A DNA stretch of 26,240 bases, from contig CAZMRF010000070.1 in assembly GCA_964568735.1 (NCBI GenBank), positions 1-26,240 of the forward strand, written 5' to 3'. Positions 22,485 through 26,240 of the stretch are shown here, piece after piece. A program made the translations under genes and the position numbers. Position 1 is the first letter of the stretch; every line of letters starts with the position of its first letter. Under the pieces are notes generated by a model. The model was not told the origin of the DNA. It did not search any database and worked only from the letters and a program-made list of their open reading frames with translations. The DNA is from CAZMRF01 sp964568735 (GTDB lineage Bacteria; Acidobacteriota; Polarisedimenticolia; JACPZX01).

Positions 22485-25316
22485 ATGGCTCTCGCTCCCG
22501 GCACCCGCCTCGGCCCGTACGAGATCGCAGGCCCGCTCGGCGCGGGTGGCATGGGAGAGGTTTACCGGGCTCTCGACACGCGCCTCAAGCGCACGGTCGC
22601 GGTGAAGACCCTGCCCTCCCACCTGGCGAGCGACCCCTCGCTGCGGGCCCGCTTCGAGCGGGAGGCGCGCGCCGTCTCGGCGCTGTCGCACCCGAACATC
22701 TGCACGCTGCACGACATCGGCGAGCAGGACGGCGTCGACTTCCTCGTGATGGAGCACATCGAGGGGGAGACGCTCGCGGCGCGCCTCGTGAAGGGGCCGC
22801 TGCCGGTGGGGCAGACGTTAACCGTCGCCTCCCAGATCGCCGGGGCGCTGGCGCTCGCACACAAGCAAGGCGTCGTCCATCGGGACCTGAAGCCTGGCAA
22901 CGTGATGCTGACGAAGACGGGAGCGAAGCTCCTCGACTTCGGCCTGGCGAAGCAGGGGCTCGACTCGGCCCCACCGATCTCGAGCGTCCTGATGACGAAG
23001 GAGAGCCCGCTGACGGCGGCCGGCACGATCGTCGGCACCTGGCAGTACCTCTCCCCCGAGCAGCTCGAGGGGCACGAGGCCGACGCGCGGTCCGACATCT
23101 TCGCCTTCGGCGCGATGCTCTACGAGATGCTGACGGGGCGGCGGGCCTTCGATGGGCGCAGCCAGGCCAGCCTCATCGCCGCTATCATGACGACCGAACC
23201 GCCCCCGCTCGCGTCGGCGGCGCCTGATGTGCCCTCCGCGATCGAGCGCGTCGTCCGTCGGTGCCTCGCGAAGGATCCCGAGGAGCGATGGCAGTCGGCG
23301 GCCGATCTCGCCAGTGAGCTGAAGTGGATCGCCGGGACGGAGTCGCCGGGCTCGGCCACGGGCGCCCCCGCGTACGCGGGGCAGGGCCCCGGCGTTGGCA
23401 CGGCAACACCCCCGCCCAGCTCGGGGACCGTGCACTCAGGCACCGCACCGGGCTCGGGCGCCTGGGGCACGCCGGGCACCGCGGCGGAGTCCGGGGCGGG
23501 CCCGCACGCAATCGGCTCGTCTCCGGCTGCGGCGCCACAGCGCGCCGTGCGCCGGGAACGGCTCGCCTGGACCGTTGCGGTCGGTGCGCTCCTCGCCGCG
23601 GCCGCGGCACTCGCCGTGCTCGGCCTCGGCGGCGGGCGTGCGGCTGAACCGCCACGGCTCGTGCGCGCCGCCCTGCTCCCGCCGGAGGGAGCCAGCTTCG
23701 ACGCGCGCTACGCGCCGTCCGTCTCGCCCGACGGCCGCACCGTTGCCTTCGTCGCGATGGCTGAGCAAGGGGAACCGCGGCTCTACGTTCAGGATCTCGA
23801 CTCGGGCCAGGCGCGGGTACTGAACGACACGAGCGGGGTCGCCTTCCCCTTCTGGTCGCCCGACAGTCGTTGGATCGCCTTCTATTCCGGCGACAAACTC
23901 AAGAAGATCGACATCGCGGGCGGGCCGTCGATCGCGCTGTGTGACGCGCAGGACGGGCGGGGCGGCTCCTGGAGCAACGAGGGCGTCATCCTCTTCCAGC
24001 CCCGCTTCAGCGATCGCCTCTTCAAGGTCGCGGCGGGAGGGGGCACGCCGGAGGCGGTGACGACGCTGGATGAGGCGCGCTTCGACGTCGCGCATCGGTG
24101 GGCGCATTTCCTCCCCGACGGGAGGCGATTCATCTTCTACGTCGTCAGCACCACCAATCCGGGGACGAGCCAGCACAGCGGCCTCTATGTCGGCTCGCTC
24201 GACGGGGAGGCGCCCCGAATGCTCCTGCGCGTCGACTCGCGGGCGGAGTACGCGCAAGGGTACCTGCTCTACAAGCGCGGCACGACGCTGATGGCACACC
24301 TGTTCGACCCCGACCGCGCGGAGCTCACCGGGGACCCGCTGCCGCTGGCGGCCGACATCGCCGGCGGGACCTACTCCTGGGGTGGCGCGCATTTCGGCGT
24401 CTCGAGCAATGGCGTGCTCGTCTACATGGGCGGAGCAGGGGAGGGCAAGACCGAGCTGGTCTGGGTGGACCGATCAGGCAAGCGGGTACGCGCCATCGGA
24501 GAACCGGATCTCTATTGGGACGCTCGGATCTCGCACGACGGGAGCCGCGTGGCCATGGGGATCGGGCGCGACGCGTCGGATCTCTGGGTGCACGACATGG
24601 ATCAGGACCTCCGCACCCGATTCACCTTCGATCCAGCCGACGACGGCCTCCCGATCTGGTCGCCTGACGACACACGGATCGCCTTCGTGTCGAGCCGGCC
24701 CGGCATCGGCGAGCTGTACGAGCGCGACGCCGCCGGGGCCGGCCAGGATGAGCTGCTCTTTGCGGCGGGCACCCTGATCAACGTCAATGACTGGTCGCCG
24801 GACGGGAGGCTCATCCTCTTCGCCAGCCTCAACCGCGAGACCGGGTGGGACCTCTGGCTCTACTCGGTCGAGGACCGGCAAGCCCGCCCTTGGCTGGAGG
24901 GACCGCTCGATCAGTTCGACGCGCGCTTCTCTCCCGACGGACGATGGATCGCCTACACCTCGTCGGAGTCGGGCCGGATGGAAGTCTACGTCCAGCCCTT
25001 CCCGGAGGCGAAGGGACGCTGGCAGGTCTCCCGGACGAGCGGCAACGGGCCGGTCTGGAGGAAGGACGGCAAGGAGCTCTTCTACCAGTCTGCCACCGAC
25101 AACCAGATCATGGCCGTGGAGATCCGTGCGACCGCAACCTTCAGCGTAGGCACCCCGCAGCCCCTCTTCCGGGCCGCCACGAGGGCGTCCACGGGGCCAT
25201 CCTTCGACGTCGCGCCCGACGGGCAGCATTTCCTCCTGAACTCCGTCGGAGAGATGGGCACTGCCATGCGGTCAGCCTCCCTCGTCCTGAACTGGCCGGA
25301 GGCGCTCCGGCGGTAG
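22485..25316 (+). CDS. Membrane serine/threonine protein kinase with C-terminal PD40/WD40-like propeller
   Basis: This 943-residue protein has an N-terminal Hanks kinase (about 10-285): GAGGMGEVY (19-27), Lys41 in VAVKTL, HRDLKPGN (132-139, Asp134), DFG with Asp151 and SPEQLEG. A Gly/Pro/Ala/Ser/Thr-rich juxtamembrane linker (about 287-350) leads to one membrane helix (about 360-383). The C-terminal part (about 390-943) has repeated strands such as SPDGRTVAFVA, SPDSRWIAFYS, SPDDTRIAFVS, SPDGRLILFAS and SPDGRWIAYTS, the PD40/TolB-type propeller pattern. The propeller should lie outside the cytosol and may sense a ligand or protein. This architecture is abundant in Acidobacteriota. It follows the first kinase gene by 102 nt. 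Catalytic residues are complete. No ligand or substrate can be named. Confidence 0.95.
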   Translation: MALAPGTRLGPYEIAGPLGAGGMGEVYRALDTRLKRTVAVKTLPSHLASDPSLRARFEREARAVSALSHPNICTLHDIGEQDGVDFLVMEHIEGETLAARLVKGPLPVGQTLTVASQIAGALALAHKQGVVHRDLKPGNVMLTKTGAKLLDFGLAKQGLDSAPPISSVLMTKESPLTAAGTIVGTWQYLSPEQLEGHEADARSDIFAFGAMLYEMLTGRRAFDGRSQASLIAAIMTTEPPPLASAAPDVPSAIERVVRRCLAKDPEERWQSAADLASELKWIAGTESPGSATGAPAYAGQGPGVGTATPPPSSGTVHSGTAPGSGAWGTPGTAAESGAGPHAIGSSPAAAPQRAVRRERLAWTVAVGALLAAAAALAVLGLGGGRAAEPPRLVRAALLPPEGASFDARYAPSVSPDGRTVAFVAMAEQGEPRLYVQDLDSGQARVLNDTSGVAFPFWSPDSRWIAFYSGDKLKKIDIAGGPSIALCDAQDGRGGSWSNEGVILFQPRFSDRLFKVAAGGGTPEAVTTLDEARFDVAHRWAHFLPDGRRFIFYVVSTTNPGTSQHSGLYVGSLDGEAPRMLLRVDSRAEYAQGYLLYKRGTTLMAHLFDPDRAELTGDPLPLAADIAGGTYSWGGAHFGVSSNGVLVYMGGAGEGKTELVWVDRSGKRVRAIGEPDLYWDARISHDGSRVAMGIGRDASDLWVHDMDQDLRTRFTFDPADDGLPIWSPDDTRIAFVSSRPGIGELYERDAAGAGQDELLFAAGTLINVNDWSPDGRLILFASLNRETGWDLWLYSVEDRQARPWLEGPLDQFDARFSPDGRWIAYTSSESGRMEVYVQPFPEAKGRWQVSRTSGNGPVWRKDGKELFYQSATDNQIMAVEIRATATFSVGTPQPLFRAATRASTGPSFDVAPDGQHFLLNSVGEMGTAMRSASLVLNWPEALRR

Positions 25317-25354
25317 GCGCTCGGCGTCGATCCTCCTCCCTCCGCTGAACCCGC

Positions 25355-26240
25355 ATGATCTCCTTCGACCGCGTCAGCAAGCAGCACGGAAAGCAGGTTC
25401 TCTTCGTCGAGGCCTCCTTTCAGCTCAATCCCCGTGAGAAGGTCGGGCTCGTCGGCCCGAACGGCGCGGGCAAGACGACGATATTCCGGATGATCGTGGG
25501 GGAGGAGGCGCCGGACGACGGTGAGGTGTCGGTGCCGAGGAAGCTGACGATCGGCTACTTCCGGCAGGACGTCGAGGAGATGTCGGGCCGTTCGGTGCTG
25601 GACGAGGCCATCGCCGGCAGCGGACGGGTCGGAGACCTGCACCACGAGCTGGAATCGCTTCAGCACAGGATGGGGGACCCTGGCCGATCCGGGGAGATGG
25701 ACGCCATCCTCGCGCGCTTCGGCGTGGTGCAGGAGGAGTACGACCACCTGGGCGGCTACGCCCTCGAAAGCCAGGCGCGCGAGGTGCTGCACGGGCTGGG
25801 TTTCGACGACGAGCGGATCGACGGCGACGTCGGCGCGCTCTCGGGCGGGTGGAAGATGCGCGTGGCGATGGCGCGCGTGCTGCTCGGCGGGCCCGATGTC
25901 CTCTTGATGGACGAGCCGACCAATCACCTCGACATCGAGTCCATCGTCTGGCTCGAGTCCTTCCTCAAGGGATTCCCGGGCGCGCTGCTGATGACGTCGC
26001 ACGATCGCGAGTTCCTGAATCGCACCGTCACGAAGATCGCGGAGATCGACGGCGGTGAGATCGTCGCCTACTCGGGCAACTACGATTTCTACGAGCGCGA
26101 GCGCGGGCTGCGCGAAGCGAACCGCGAGGCGGCCTATGCGCGCCAGCAGGCCATGCTCGCCAAGGAACAGCGGTTCATCGACAGATTCAGGACGCACGCC
26201 GCCAAGGCCGCGCAGGTGCAGAGCCGCATCAAGGCCCTCG
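25355..26240 (+). CDS. ABC-F family ATPase, N-terminal part (runs off the right edge)
   Basis: The frame is open from the ATG at 25355 to the window end, giving 295 residues. The first ATP-binding cassette is complete: Walker A GPNGAGKTT (34-42), signature LSGGW (162-166), Walker B LLMDEPTNHLD (183-193) and the switch His in TSHDREFL. No membrane helix is present. The last 60 residues are charged and helical (FYERERGLREANREAAYARQ onward), matching the linker that joins the two cassettes in ABC-F proteins. The second cassette would lie beyond the edge. ABC-F proteins act on the ribosome in translation control or antibiotic protection; the subgroup (Uup, YbiT, EttA or resistance type) cannot be set from this half. 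It starts 38 nt after the kinase stop, on the same strand. Confidence 0.93.
   Translation, partial: MISFDRVSKQHGKQVLFVEASFQLNPREKVGLVGPNGAGKTTIFRMIVGEEAPDDGEVSVPRKLTIGYFRQDVEEMSGRSVLDEAIAGSGRVGDLHHELESLQHRMGDPGRSGEMDAILARFGVVQEEYDHLGGYALESQAREVLHGLGFDDERIDGDVGALSGGWKMRVAMARVLLGGPDVLLMDEPTNHLDIESIVWLESFLKGFPGALLMTSHDREFLNRTVTKIAEIDGGEIVAYSGNYDFYERERGLREANREAAYARQQAMLAKEQRFIDRFRTHAAKAAQVQSRIKAL

Noticed and set aside
20133..22757. A minus-strand frame of about 870 codons opposite the first kinase gene
   Set aside because: The plus strand carries a full Hanks kinase with all catalytic motifs; the antisense protein has shadow composition (Arg, Val, Asp, His) and no recognisable domain.

Overview
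The window is high-GC bacterial DNA, roughly two-thirds G+C by eye, with dense coding and long antisense shadow frames. Several gene types seen here are common in Acidobacteriota: two PASTA-less Hanks kinases (one with a PD40-type propeller, one with TolB-like and TPR modules), a periplasmic-propeller (Reg_prop/Y_Y_Y) histidine kinase, a DUF5916 outer-membrane protein and a MopE-type Cys motif. I therefore infer an acidobacterium or close relative. No rRNA, tRNA, CRISPR array, insertion sequence or prophage was seen.

Region 1 (1-5264) looks like an envelope-stress module. An NtrC-type two-component system (kinase 4638-3274, regulator 3277-1877, overlapping by 4 bp) lies between an HtrA/DegP protease (939 to the left edge), a YugP-type membrane peptidase homologue that has lost its catalytic Glu (1222-1902), and a small secreted protein (4860-5198). 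Good sigma-54 (-24/-12) promoter matches precede all three flanking genes. A perfect 16-bp palindrome lies about 80 bp upstream of the promoter of the small secreted gene, and its GGCGCGCC core recurs between the other two promoters. The layout recalls the enterobacterial zraP-zraSR system, but the target genes are different.

Region 2 (5352-8824) is a two-gene lysyl-phosphatidylglycerol operon. A VirJ/AcvB-type exported hydrolase overlaps by 22 bp the start of mprF, the lipid aminoacylation synthase/flippase. Region 3 (8814-15734) holds a 1028-residue propeller histidine kinase and its LuxR/NarL-type regulator, divergent from a 1000-residue secreted HEXXH protein. Nearly identical 14-bp palindromes precede the kinase and the regulator, which suggests an autoregulatory operator that could also serve the protease.

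Region 4 (20078-15824, minus) reads S1-domain RNA-binding protein, Tat-exported Fe/Mn superoxide dismutase, then DUF5916 outer-membrane barrel, with gaps of about 45-50 nt, probably one transcription unit. Region 5 (20142-25316, plus) holds two tandem serine/threonine kinases, one apparently cytosolic with TolB-like and TPR modules, one membrane-anchored with a PD40 propeller. An ABC-F ATPase starts at 25355 and runs off the right edge.
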